Shown here in pieces: positions 15,507 through 23,712 of a stretch of 27,631 nt of DNA; the stretch's first letter is position 1; the number at the start of each line of letters is the position of its first letter. Origin of the DNA: an uncultured Lachnospiraceae bacterium. Its GTDB lineage: Bacteria; Bacillota; Clostridia; Lachnospirales; Lachnospiraceae. The notes below the pieces were generated by a model. It was given only the letters and a program-made list of their open reading frames with translations, was not told the DNA's origin and searched no databases. The stretch is from positions 1 through 27,631 of the forward strand of contig CAJTMZ010000051.1 of the NCBI GenBank assembly GCA_910577445.1, given 5' to 3'. The translations under genes were made by a program, and so were the position numbers.

Positions 15507-16754
15507 ATGATGAAAATGACAAAAGAAATGCAGAATTTACTCAACGAGGACTGCCGCCGCATAGGCGATGCAGAGACAGAAAAGGTCTACAGGAACTGCT
15601 TTGGCTGCACCTGGGACACGACCCTTTGCAGGCTGGAGGACGGAACCTCTTTTTGTATAACAGGTGATATTGAAGCCATGTGGCTGCGGGACAGCTCCAT
15701 GCAGGTACTTCCTTACCTGAGGGCTCTTTCCGACGGGCAGGTAAACGCCGCCATAAAGGGGCTGATTTGGAAACAGGCCGAACAGATTTTGACGGACCCC
15801 TATGCCAATGCTTTTAATAAGGACGGGGATTATGCCTGCTACAGGCAGGATAAAACGGAAATGGGGCCATACATATGGGAGAGAAAGTACGAGGTAGATT
15901 CCCTTGCGTTTCCTTTGTTCCTGCTGGAGGAGTATTACAAAAGAAAGAAGGATGACGTCGTTACAGACAGGGTAAAAGAGGCGATACGCACCGTTATTCG
16001 GGTGTGGAAGTCAGAACAGAACCACGAAAACTCAAACTACAGGTTTGAGAGAGACAGCGAACTGCCAACGGAAACTCTGTGCAATGAAGGAAAAGGTTCT
16101 CCGACGGGCTTTACCGGCATGACCTGGTCGGGATTTCGGCCCAGTGACGACGCCTGCACATATCACTATCTGATTCCCTCTAACATGCTGGCGGCAGTGG
16201 TTTTAAAAGGTGTCCAAAATCTCCCTCTGGAAAAGGAGATTGTAGAGGAAGCAAAAGCGCTGGCGGAGCAGATAGAGGAGGGAATCTATAAATGGGGCGT
16301 GGTCAGACACCCGGAATTTGGCGAAATCTTTGCCTACGAGGTGGACGGGCTTGGAAATTACCTCCTGATGGACGACGCCAACCTGCCCAGCCTTTTAGGC
16401 GCTCCCTGGTTTGGTTTTTGTAAGAAAAATTCCCCCGTTTATCAGAACACCAGAAGATTTCTTTTAAGTAAGTCCAATCCCTTTTATTATTCCGGGAAAC
16501 TGGCGAAAGGAATCGGGAGCCCCCACACGCCAAAAGGATATGTCTGGCATATTGCTTTGGCGGTGCAGGGACTGACTGCGGATTCCATGGAGGAAAAGAA
16601 AGAAGTTTTAAATACTTTATTAAGTACCACGGCGGGAACCTTTCATATGCATGAAGGCTTTCACCCGGACAGACCGGAAGAATTTACCCGTCCGTGGTTC
16701 GCGTGGGCAGATTCCATGTTCTGCCTGCTGGCGGCGGAAGTTTACAGTCTGTAA
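15507..16754 (+). CDS. GH125 exo-alpha-1,6-mannosidase-like enzyme
   Basis: Glycoside hydrolase of family 125, a metal-independent inverting enzyme with an (alpha/alpha)6 barrel that removes non-reducing alpha-1,6-mannose from N-glycan or yeast mannan fragments. Family marks: GDIEAMWLRDSSMQVLPYL near the N-terminus, GFRPSDDACTYHYLIPSNM with the presumed general acid Asp214/215, and MHEGFHPD with presumed general base Glu383, plus the final TRPWFAWADSMF. Length of 416 aa is close to the family norm. Start is ATG 15507 (or the adjacent ATG 15510) 13-16 nt after the leader's ribosome binding site. No signal peptide, so it works on imported glycans. Convergent with DUF2804, 3 nt apart. Confidence 0.92.
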   Translation: MMKMTKEMQNLLNEDCRRIGDAETEKVYRNCFGCTWDTTLCRLEDGTSFCITGDIEAMWLRDSSMQVLPYLRALSDGQVNAAIKGLIWKQAEQILTDPYANAFNKDGDYACYRQDKTEMGPYIWERKYEVDSLAFPLFLLEEYYKRKKDDVVTDRVKEAIRTVIRVWKSEQNHENSNYRFERDSELPTETLCNEGKGSPTGFTGMTWSGFRPSDDACTYHYLIPSNMLAAVVLKGVQNLPLEKEIVEEAKALAEQIEEGIYKWGVVRHPEFGEIFAYEVDGLGNYLLMDDANLPSLLGAPWFGFCKKNSPVYQNTRRFLLSKSNPFYYSGKLAKGIGSPHTPKGYVWHIALAVQGLTADSMEEKKEVLNTLLSTTAGTFHMHEGFHPDRPEEFTRPWFAWADSMFCLLAAEVYSL

Positions 16755-16757
16755 CTT

Positions 16758-17786
16758 TTACCAGTTGTTTACCGCGTGTTCCGCAAAGGAAATCACGTCC
16801 TTTACATTAAGTCTGGTGCCGTCGTCCAAAACGGCGGTGCCGGAAAAGCTTCCGAACATCTGGTGACAGTGATTGTCCACCCAGAGAAGCTTTATTTTCG
16901 TCTCTCTGTCATAAACGGGATTCAGCCACAAATCAAGCCGCCCGTCCTCGTCGGTGAAATGCCAGGGAGCCATGTAATCTTTTCCGAGAGTGAAAGTAAC
17001 CTTACCCAGCTTGTGGGATTTCCCTTTGTAAAAAAGCATATTTTCGCTGGCGATATCGGTGTTACCGAAACCGCACCCTAAGTTAAAGCCAAACATTTCC
17101 CCGTCAAGATAACCGCTTGCGTTGCTCCAATACCATTCGTTATGAAAAGGCCAGACGCCCCGGCCCCAGTCCAGAATACCGAAGGAATCTTTTTTGTCAA
17201 ATTTCCATTCATGCTTTGGCGTGCGGACAAATCCCTCGGCGGTCATACAGTTGATTTTGTGGTTGTAGTAAAACGCCTGCTCATATTCGTCAAAAGGCAG
17301 ATTGATTACCAGCGAATCAGGATTTTGCCGCTCAAGATAAATGATGGCTTCCAGTCCGCGCCAGCGGCAGGTCAGCGTACGTCTGCCCGAAGTGACGTCA
17401 AAGCTCATAAAGACGCCGGCCTTTTTATCCACATTTGGAAAGCCCGGACGGGGATAGGTTAAGGTGTGGGGCTTTTCCGCATCCTCCGGCATATGGAAAG
17501 AGCCGAAAGGCAATGGAATTGTCTGGCAGAGGTCAAAATATTTTTTCCCTTTCTGAAAATCAAACAGCATCAAACTGACCTGCCCGGCGTATCCGGCGTG
17601 GCCGATGGTGAGCTGCAGGCAGAGATGGTCGTTGGAAATCTGGTAAAAATCCCATTCCTTTAACCGCCATGGCGGCGCTTTGACGGCGCTTCTGCGGTAG
17701 ATAAGCGTGCTTTTTCTTGAAAAGCCGGGAAGGGGACGGCCCTTTTTGTCCAGAACCGGCTCGCGTTGTAAAAGTTCTCGTTCCAT
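16758..17786 (-). CDS. DUF2804 domain-containing protein
   Basis: 342-residue cytoplasmic protein of the DUF2804 family. It is rich in beta-strands and aromatic residues (WDFYQISNDHLCLQLTIGHAGYAG, then DWGRGVWPFHNEWYWSNASG split across a loop, and MAPWHFTDEDGRLDLWLNP), a look shared by lipocalin-like or sugar-binding sandwiches. No catalytic motif is recognised. AGGAGG lies 7 nt before ATG 17786. It is 65 nt downstream of the MFS transporter on the same strand and most likely co-transcribed, so a link to the transported compound is plausible but unproven. Confidence 0.85.
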   Translation of the reverse strand: MERELLQREPVLDKKGRPLPGFSRKSTLIYRRSAVKAPPWRLKEWDFYQISNDHLCLQLTIGHAGYAGQVSLMLFDFQKGKKYFDLCQTIPLPFGSFHMPEDAEKPHTLTYPRPGFPNVDKKAGVFMSFDVTSGRRTLTCRWRGLEAIIYLERQNPDSLVINLPFDEYEQAFYYNHKINCMTAEGFVRTPKHEWKFDKKDSFGILDWGRGVWPFHNEWYWSNASGYLDGEMFGFNLGCGFGNTDIASENMLFYKGKSHKLGKVTFTLGKDYMAPWHFTDEDGRLDLWLNPVYDRETKIKLLWVDNHCHQMFGSFSGTAVLDDGTRLNVKDVISFAEHAVNNW

Positions 17787-17851
17787 GAATTACCTCCTGT
17801 TTTGAAATCCATTTGCGCGCTGCATGGCCTTTTGCCGGTTTTCGCATACAG

Positions 17852-19129
17852 TTATGCCCCGTTGCGCTTCCGGCATAATTTCGCGGCTATATTTAAGGGT
17901 AGCAGTGTAAATAAAGTTAAAGCTGCGGAGATGAGAAAAAGGCTGGGGGCGGGAACCATTCCCACAGTGCCGTTGATTTCCGCCTGTATACCGAGACGGT
18001 TAATTACGGGCGTTGCGATGGCGGGCCCCGCAATCATGGGGATACATACAAAGAAAATCTGTTTCAGGCCCTCAAATTGTCCCCGCTGCTCTCCAGGATA
18101 AAGATTTTTCATCCATGCGGTCAGGGATTGGAGCACCAGAATGTAACCGATTCCGGCGCCGAACACGCCGATTAAAAGCACCGGCAGCTTTTGGGAGAGG
18201 CTCACCAGAACCAGCCCTGTGGTGTTGCAGATTAATGCGGCAAAGATAACCAGTGCCATTTTCCCTCTGTCAATAATTTTGGCGGCAGGGATGGTTAAAA
18301 GGGCGGCGGTTAACAGTCCGACACCTTGAATAACACCTGTCATCCCATAGTCATATCCCAGATAGTTGACAAAATATATCGTGATATAAGGGAAGTATAC
18401 ATTAAAACCGATGAAATAAACCGTCATTACTGCGAATACCCAGAAAAGCTCCTGATTCTCCCGGATAGTTTTCCCGTTAAACACCGATAAAAACTGGTGC
18501 CAGAAGCCTCTTTCATCCCGCTTGGGCGCAAGGTGGGGGGAATCTTTCAGGGTAAAAAGCGCGACAAATCCCATAATTGCCACAATGCCTCCCATGAGGC
18601 CGAAGAAAGCGAAAAAGTCCAGTTTTTCAATCAGAAAGCCGGATACAACCGCGCCGAAAATCGTTGCAAAGACCGGCATGACTGCCAGCACGCCGCCAAG
18701 CTTTCCACGGTTTTGCTCGTTGGAAATATCCGTGGTCCAGGGAGAAAAGCCTCCGTCGTTTCCAAGCGAGCCGAAAAAGCTCATCACGGCGTCCGCCAGC
18801 ACCACTGCCGCGGCGGCGATGAAGAGAGGGTTTTTGGGAATCATTTCCGTGGCTCCGAAAAGGAAAGTGAACAGTCCCCAGAAAATATATCCCACGCAGA
18901 TAAAGGGCTTTCTTTTTCCGATGCGGTCGCCCCATGTCCCCACAAGAAAAGTGCAGAAAGTGGACACCACCGCGCTGACACCCACCATCCACGAAACGAT
19001 GGCCGGTTCCGGGGCGATTTTGTCATATACAAAGTTGTTGAACCAGGAATTTTCAATATTCCAGCAGATTTGGCCTGCCATTCCCAATACCCAGATTAAA
19101 ATCCAGTTTTTACGGCTGATGTTGTTCAT
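17852..19129 (-). CDS. MFS transporter (sugar-porter-like)
   Basis: Major facilitator protein of about 425 aa with twelve predicted membrane helices. The loop between helices 2 and 3 has the signature GTWGDRIGKRKPF, and the mirrored loop between helices 8 and 9 has IDRGKMA. The N-terminal half contains WNIENSWFNNF, seen in GPH/sugar-symporter-like members. I chose the internal ATG 19129, because GGAG lies 7 nt before it; the upstream TTG at 19150 has no ribosome binding site. It leads the minus-strand pair with DUF2804 and faces GH125, suggesting glycan-derived sugar uptake (inference). Confidence 0.92.
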   Translation of the reverse strand: MNNISRKNWILIWVLGMAGQICWNIENSWFNNFVYDKIAPEPAIVSWMVGVSAVVSTFCTFLVGTWGDRIGKRKPFICVGYIFWGLFTFLFGATEMIPKNPLFIAAAAVVLADAVMSFFGSLGNDGGFSPWTTDISNEQNRGKLGGVLAVMPVFATIFGAVVSGFLIEKLDFFAFFGLMGGIVAIMGFVALFTLKDSPHLAPKRDERGFWHQFLSVFNGKTIRENQELFWVFAVMTVYFIGFNVYFPYITIYFVNYLGYDYGMTGVIQGVGLLTAALLTIPAAKIIDRGKMALVIFAALICNTTGLVLVSLSQKLPVLLIGVFGAGIGYILVLQSLTAWMKNLYPGEQRGQFEGLKQIFFVCIPMIAGPAIATPVINRLGIQAEINGTVGMVPAPSLFLISAALTLFTLLPLNIAAKLCRKRNGA

Positions 19130-19243
19130 AAGTCGGCTCCTGTTTTGCAATTGATAAGTATACGGTTCTTTTATTCATCATAACATATAAAGCCTGCGGG
19201 CAGGTGGTTTTTCTGCAGGAAAAAGCGGATAATGATAACTTCA

Positions 19244-19272
19244 TTGACAACATGGCGCCTATAAGTTAATAT
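19244..19272 (+). promoter_or_regulatory. Strong sigma-A type promoter of the 72-aa protein
   Basis: TTGACA (19244-19249), 17-bp spacer, TAATAT (19267-19272). Transcript start near 19279, followed by AAAAGGAG (19286-19293) and ATG at 19301. It probably also drives the following genes, as no terminator is visible before 21356. Confidence 0.8.
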
Positions 19273-19300
19273 CAAAAGAAAAAAGAAAAGGAGCACGGAA

Positions 19301-19519
19301 ATGGACATAAAAGAACAGATTAAAAAGGTAGTGGACAGGATTTCCAAAGATAAGGATTTTCAGGAAAAATTCCAAAAAGACCCGGTAAAGGCATTAGAGG
19401 ACGTGCTCGGTGTGGATTTGCCGGATGATGTGATTAATCAGGTGATTGCAGGCGTCAAGACAAAGCTGACCGCCGATAAGGCGGCAGGGGCAGTGGATGC
19501 CATAAAGAAGCTGTTCTAG
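19301..19519 (+). CDS. Small 72-aa helical protein, leader-peptide-like
   Basis: Short charged protein with an excellent promoter and ribosome binding site (GGAG 7 nt before ATG), so it is likely abundant. The pattern DKDFQEKFQKDPVKALEDVL followed by GVDLPDDV recalls the leader region of NHLP/Nif11-type peptide precursors (F..DP..AL....G.dlP). The rest (VIAGVKTKLTADKAAGAVDA then IKKLF) is a Lys/Ala amphipathic helix without Cys or a double-glycine cleavage site, and no maturation enzyme or peptidase transporter lies beside it. It may be a secreted peptide, a helical stress protein or an unknown; the resemblance is by pattern only. Confidence 0.7.
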   Translation: MDIKEQIKKVVDRISKDKDFQEKFQKDPVKALEDVLGVDLPDDVINQVIAGVKTKLTADKAAGAVDAIKKLF

Positions 19520-19647
19520 TTTTCTGTTACATAAATACCCGATTCCGTTCCAATACAGGGAAAACGCTATGAGGTTCCCCCTTTTATCAGCCGATATAAA
19601 ATACAAGACAGGAGGTCTTTTGGTTGGTAAAAAGGAGGGAGCCTTTT

Positions 19648-20592
19648 ATGTATTCAGTTAAAAACACAAACTATTCATCGTCATGTTATTCTAAAAACAG
19701 CAGAAACAACACTCAGAAAAAATCAGCACAGGAAATGCTGAAGGAGAAAACCAATGCCGCGTCCGCAGAAAAGGGCGAGGCGGAGAAAAGCGCGGGGGGC
19801 GTGAAAAGTCCGGAAGAGGAGAAAAGCGAAAACAAAGGATTTTCCAATGAGGAAGCGGTCGTTCTTACCTTAGAGAGTATTCAGGAAAAGAAAAAAGAAG
19901 AGGAAGAAGAGGAAACACAGGGCCTGGTATCGAAGCTCCTTGGCCAGGCAGAAGCAATGAAGCAGTCCTTTGAAGAGCAGAGGGAAAACCAGACCAATCT
20001 TTATGACGCCACCATGGATTTGATGGCAATAGCCAGTGCGGAAAGGGAGACTGTGCTCAAGGCAATACAGGTCCGCCTTATGTTTAAAATCCGTACGATA
20101 AAAGCAAGCGGTGCGAAATCCGGCGAGGTTCAGATTGCCGTCAATAAATTGAAAAAGGTGATTGGGAAGCTTAAGACAAAGATTAAAAAGCTGAAAGAAG
20201 AGGCCGGGATAGAAAAGAAGAGGAAAAATGCCGAGAAGGCAAAAAAACGTAAACTGGAAGAGCGGCTCCGCAGAGAGCTTGAAGTGCGCAGAACGATTCG
20301 CAAGAACAGAGAAAAGAAGGATGTGGAGGAGAGCCGGATGGGTATGGGCGCCAATTACGGAGGCGTGGCAGGCAGCGAGCCTGCGGCAATAAAGGATTTT
20401 GGTCTGGCTGGTTTTTCCGGCGACGCGGCGCTGGAAAATTTAATAACAAGTGATTTGGAATTGGGCATGGGAGTGGACAGCGCGGCAGCGGCTTATGCGA
20501 TTGCCGGCGCACCAGCCGGAATGGATGGCGGGGCGGCCGCCGGCGGAGCGGTTGGAGATGCGTGCGCTGTCAGTATAGATATATCAGTGTAA
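19648..20592 (+). CDS. Unknown coiled-coil protein with Ala/Gly-rich C-terminus
   Basis: No family recognised. The N-terminus (about 1-30) is Ser/Asn/Tyr-rich (YSVKNTNYSSSCYSKNSRNN), followed by an acidic Lys/Glu segment, then a long helical, strongly coiled-coil stretch (about residues 80-225) with repeated KLKK/KIKKLKEE patterns. The tail from about residue 235 is rich in Gly/Ala/Met (MGMGANYGG, AAAYAIAGAPAGMDGGAAAGG) and ends in ACAVSIDISV. No signal peptide or membrane anchor. Start ATG 19648 has GGAGGG 8 nt upstream; an earlier in-frame TTG at 19624 overlaps that site and is rejected, giving 314 aa. A structural or export-dependent role is conceivable. Confidence 0.75.
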   Translation: MYSVKNTNYSSSCYSKNSRNNTQKKSAQEMLKEKTNAASAEKGEAEKSAGGVKSPEEEKSENKGFSNEEAVVLTLESIQEKKKEEEEEETQGLVSKLLGQAEAMKQSFEEQRENQTNLYDATMDLMAIASAERETVLKAIQVRLMFKIRTIKASGAKSGEVQIAVNKLKKVIGKLKTKIKKLKEEAGIEKKRKNAEKAKKRKLEERLRRELEVRRTIRKNREKKDVEESRMGMGANYGGVAGSEPAAIKDFGLAGFSGDAALENLITSDLELGMGVDSAAAAYAIAGAPAGMDGGAAAGGAVGDACAVSIDISV

Positions 20593-20646
20593 CCCGGAAT
20601 AAGGCTTTGCACAGCTTTCATGCTCTGACGGAAGGAGGGAACAGCA

Positions 20647-21339
20647 GTGGCAAATAACAGTTTTTTGGTAAACGATATGGTCAGGGCATACTATGGCGTT
20701 CTGGAGACTCAGAAAGCGGGAAAACCGGCTATGGCGGGGATGGATTTTAAAGACATGGTAGCGGCAATGGACAAAAAGGGAGGAGTAGCCTCTTTTTCCA
20801 GAGAAAATATGCCTTTGGAAGAATACAAGCAGTATATTTACCAGAAAATTTCACAGATTCCCATTCATCCGTCCCAGCACATGATGTCGGCTGCGGTTCA
20901 TATAACGGACGCAGGATTCGAGGCAATGCGAAAGGACGAGGAATATGAAAAGTGGGTGCTTGACGTTTTGCGGCGGGATTTCGGAATGAGCGACCCCTGG
21001 GCGGCGGTGAGAGGCGAAAGCTTTTCGATTCACCGTTTTGGGGCGACCCGTGAGGAATACCGGGTAGATAAATGGTATACCGGTTTCCGGGGAGGAAAGG
21101 GCCGTTCCATATATGAAAAGGAAGCGGAAGAGAGCTTCTGGGAAAAACGCAGAAAGCGGCATAAACAGTATATCCGGCTGCAGCAGGAAATTGCTGTCGA
21201 AAAGAAGATTCTGCAGCATGTGTATCAGGAGGCGGCAATACGAAGGGGAGATTTCCAAAACATGTATGATTACCAGGGCATTATGCCAATGCTGCCCATA
21301 GCGAAGCTGATGCTTATGGCGGAAAAGAAAGTAAAGTAG
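20647..21339 (+). CDS. Unknown 230-aa cytoplasmic-type protein
   Basis: Not recognised with confidence. It starts at GTG 20647 with AGGAGG 8 nt upstream and lies 54 nt after the coiled-coil protein. The middle has a compact segment IHPSQHMMSAAVHITDAGFEAM followed by KDEEYEKWVLDVLRRDFGM, which suggests a small folded domain; similar 'PxH..m...v.iTdag...M..DpeYe..vl' stretches occur in uncharacterised Lachnospiraceae proteins (recalled, not checked). A basic helical tail (KRRKRHKQYIRLQQEIAVEK) could form a coiled coil with its neighbour. No membrane segment, no signal peptide, no catalytic motif seen. Confidence 0.75.
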   Translation: MANNSFLVNDMVRAYYGVLETQKAGKPAMAGMDFKDMVAAMDKKGGVASFSRENMPLEEYKQYIYQKISQIPIHPSQHMMSAAVHITDAGFEAMRKDEEYEKWVLDVLRRDFGMSDPWAAVRGESFSIHRFGATREEYRVDKWYTGFRGGKGRSIYEKEAEESFWEKRRKRHKQYIRLQQEIAVEKKILQHVYQEAAIRRGDFQNMYDYQGIMPMLPIAKLMLMAEKKVK

Positions 21340-21352
21340 AAAATGGAAAACC

Positions 21353-21400
21353 AAAGCTGATATATAAGAACCTGCGTTGATGACAGAAATCAGCCTTTTT
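21353..21400 (+). terminator. Probable terminator after the 230-aa gene
   Basis: GCTGAT (21356-21361) pairs with ATCAGC (21389-21394), preceded by AAA and followed by CTTTTT. The stem is short and the 27-nt loop, which contains the dispersed repeat copy B, is large, so efficiency is uncertain. It separates the three-gene unit from the LytTR/GHKL pair. Confidence 0.5.
21362..21379 (+). repeat. Dispersed 18-bp repeat, copy B
   Basis: Same ATATAAGAA-Y-CTGCGT-Y-G motif as at 3192-3209, here inside the loop of a probable terminator. Confidence 0.5.
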
Positions 21401-21499
21401 GTTACAACATAAATATTCCTTTTTGAAAATTGACCGATATAAGTAGAGAAGACCTGATAAGGGCAGCGGGCAGTTTACAGGAAAGGATATGATACTAAG

Positions 21500-22198
21500 A
21501 TGCTTCAGATTGCAGTTTGCGAAGATGAAAAGGCCATGGGAAGTTATCTGAAACAGTTGATAGATAAAAGACTTGCAGGCCGGAAAGAATATCAGATTGA
21601 AGTCTTTGAAGCCGGATGGCAACTGCTTGAAAGCGACAAAAAGTTTGATATCTTTTTCCTGGATATTGATTTGAAGGATATGAGCGGAATTGACATGGCA
21701 AGGAAACTCCGCGAGACTTCCGGGGCGGTAATCATTTTTGTGACGGCGCTTAAAGAGTATGTGTTTGACGCTTTTGACGTGCAGGCGTTCCAGTATCTTT
21801 TAAAGCCTGTCAATGAGGAGAAATTCTTTCGGGTGCTTGACGGCGCGGTGGAGGAATGCCTTGCCGGTAAAGGCGGGGAGCCGCTTGTCATCAGAATAAA
21901 GGGAACTTACAGGAGCATTATGCGGGAAAATATCGTTTATGCCGAAAACGATGCGAGAAAAGTTGTACTGCATTTAAAAGAAGAGCAGATTTCCTACTAT
22001 GCGAAAATGAGTGAATTAGAGAAGATACTCGGCGGACAGTTTTTCAGGTGCCACAGGGGATATCTGGTAAACCTAAACGAGGTCAAAAGTTATGATACAG
22101 GAAGCATTCAATTGAAAAACGGGGAAACTATTTTGATGGCAAAACAAAAGTACAGTGCTTTCGTGTCCGCGTATATGGAGTTTCTTCGCAGAAAATAG
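21500..22198 (+). CDS. LytTR-family response regulator (AgrA/LytR-like)
   Basis: Receiver domain (about 1-120) with the acidic pair at residues 8-9 (CEDEK), phospho-acceptor Asp55 in FFLDIDLKDMSG and Lys in LLKPVNEEK; then a LytTR DNA-binding domain (about 135-230) with the hallmark FFRCHRGYLVNLNEV and a final KYSAFVSAYMEFL helix. Such regulators bind paired 9-bp sites 21 bp apart. Ribosome binding is through AAAGGA, about 12 nt before ATG 21500, which is a longer gap than usual. It is followed 11 nt later by the GHKL kinase gene, giving an AgrCA-style quorum or peptide-sensing pair. No AgrD/AgrB genes are present nearby. Confidence 0.94.
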   Translation: MLQIAVCEDEKAMGSYLKQLIDKRLAGRKEYQIEVFEAGWQLLESDKKFDIFFLDIDLKDMSGIDMARKLRETSGAVIIFVTALKEYVFDAFDVQAFQYLLKPVNEEKFFRVLDGAVEECLAGKGGEPLVIRIKGTYRSIMRENIVYAENDARKVVLHLKEEQISYYAKMSELEKILGGQFFRCHRGYLVNLNEVKSYDTGSIQLKNGETILMAKQKYSAFVSAYMEFLRRK

Positions 22199-22209
22199 CG
22201 GAGGTGATT

Positions 22210-23712
22210 TTGAGAGAAGCAATCAACTTTACTTTAGACCTGTTCTGCGTCATCTTAAGAAGATGGCTGATGATTTACGCGATTTGCGGCATACTCACGG
22301 AAAAGGAACGATTTATAAAGAAACGAAAGCAAATCGCGGCGGGCTATGTGGCTTTGAGCACTGCTTTTTATCTGGCGGCGAGTTATCTGCCGGAGATGGT
22401 TCTGTTTTTGTATGGAAACCGGGAAGGAATGCTGGAAAGCAGAAGAAGTATTCTTCCTCTCTTTTTAAACTTATGTCTGATATTGTTTTACTGCCTGTAC
22501 TTTTATTCCGGAAAAAAGAGTAAGGTTTTTTATGTGGTTTTTACGTTTTACACACTGAGCGAGCTCATCCTGTTTACACTTCATTCCCTGTTCGTTGCAT
22601 TTTTTGGCGGAGTGTCAGATATGCTTACGGAGAAGATTATAGAGGGAAATGAATTTTTTATTCAAAACTATATACTGATATTAGAAATCTTTCAGTTTTT
22701 TTGGAATTTATCCTTTCAGATAGCGATTTGCCTGGTCTTTTATCATATAACTAAAATATTAAAACAAAATTTAATATATAACAACAGAGAACTGAGCAGG
22801 GTGCAGGAACTGTTTCTCGCGGTTCCAGGCGCGATGGGAATGAGTATAGGAATATTACTTCGCAGCATAATGTATTCCTACAAAGATTTGGAAAGCCAGT
22901 TTCTGATGGACAGATATCCCGAAACCCGCCTGCTAATCCCTTTATTGTCGGGGTTGTGCATTGTTTCCATTATCCTGAGCGTTATAATGCTGCGTAAGCT
23001 TGTGGAAAGCGGCGAAAGGGAAATGCTGGTGGAGATTTACCAGAACCGTATCTGCGATATGGAAGAGCATATGAAAGACGTGGAGCACCTTTACGACGGG
23101 ATTCGCGGAATGCGCCATGATATGAAAAACTACGTGGCCGATTTGGAAATTCTTTTACAGCGTGAGGGGGCGGACTGCGGAAATTACGGCGGGGAAGTTC
23201 AGAGATATCTGGACGGGCTGTATCTTTCCATGGAAGAGCTGGATATGAAATGCAGTACGGGAAACCCCGTTACGGACGTGGTAATCAGCAGAAAGATGCG
23301 GAAAGCGTCGAATGCAGTACAAAATAAAAACCGGAGGGAAATTCCTTTTGAATGTAACTTTGTTTTCCCCGAAGGGCTTGGCATCAGCGCTTTTGATTTG
23401 AGTATTTTGCTGAACAACGGACTTGACAATGCGCTGGAAGCTTCGGAAAAGGAGGATAAGGGGTATATCCGGTTAGACTCTTACCGGAAAGAAAACATGT
23501 TTTTTATAGAAATCAGAAACGCTTTTTCCGGAAGCCTGATATTGGATGAAACCGGAAAGAACCTGCTCACAGACAAAAAGGATTTATCCGCACATGGATT
23601 AGGTATAAAGAATATGAAAAACTGTGCCGAAAAATATTATGGCACGCTGAGGTGGGAGGTCAGGAATCAGGAGTTTTTACTGGCGATAATGCTTCAGGGG
23701 AAGGAGAAATAA
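22210..23712 (+). CDS. GHKL-domain sensor kinase (AgrC-like)
   Basis: Membrane histidine kinase partnered with the LytTR regulator. The N-terminal 260 residues hold about six hydrophobic helices, the usual peptide-sensing part of AgrC-like proteins. A linker coiled coil leads to phospho-acceptor His303 in GMRHDMKNYV. The GHKL ATPase domain (about 380-498) shows the N-box ILLNNGLDNALEA and the G-box AHGLGIKNMKNCAEKYYG. Start TTG 22210 is preferred since GGAGG (22200-22204) is 5 nt upstream; the GTG at 22204 overlaps that site. The next gene begins directly after its stop (TAA then ATG), so the FliD-like protein is co-translated with this pair. Confidence 0.92.
   Translation: MREAINFTLDLFCVILRRWLMIYAICGILTEKERFIKKRKQIAAGYVALSTAFYLAASYLPEMVLFLYGNREGMLESRRSILPLFLNLCLILFYCLYFYSGKKSKVFYVVFTFYTLSELILFTLHSLFVAFFGGVSDMLTEKIIEGNEFFIQNYILILEIFQFFWNLSFQIAICLVFYHITKILKQNLIYNNRELSRVQELFLAVPGAMGMSIGILLRSIMYSYKDLESQFLMDRYPETRLLIPLLSGLCIVSIILSVIMLRKLVESGEREMLVEIYQNRICDMEEHMKDVEHLYDGIRGMRHDMKNYVADLEILLQREGADCGNYGGEVQRYLDGLYLSMEELDMKCSTGNPVTDVVISRKMRKASNAVQNKNRREIPFECNFVFPEGLGISAFDLSILLNNGLDNALEASEKEDKGYIRLDSYRKENMFFIEIRNAFSGSLILDETGKNLLTDKKDLSAHGLGIKNMKNCAEKYYGTLRWEVRNQEFLLAIMLQGKEK

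Noticed and set aside
18497..19154. Long plus-strand frames of about 200 codons opposite the MFS transporter
   Set aside because: Antisense shadows of a membrane protein with clear MFS motifs; no ribosome binding site.
19262..19270. Single LytTR-like site TAAGTTAAT before the 72-aa gene
   Set aside because: No partner site 21 bp away and it overlaps the -10 region; AT-rich chance match is likely.
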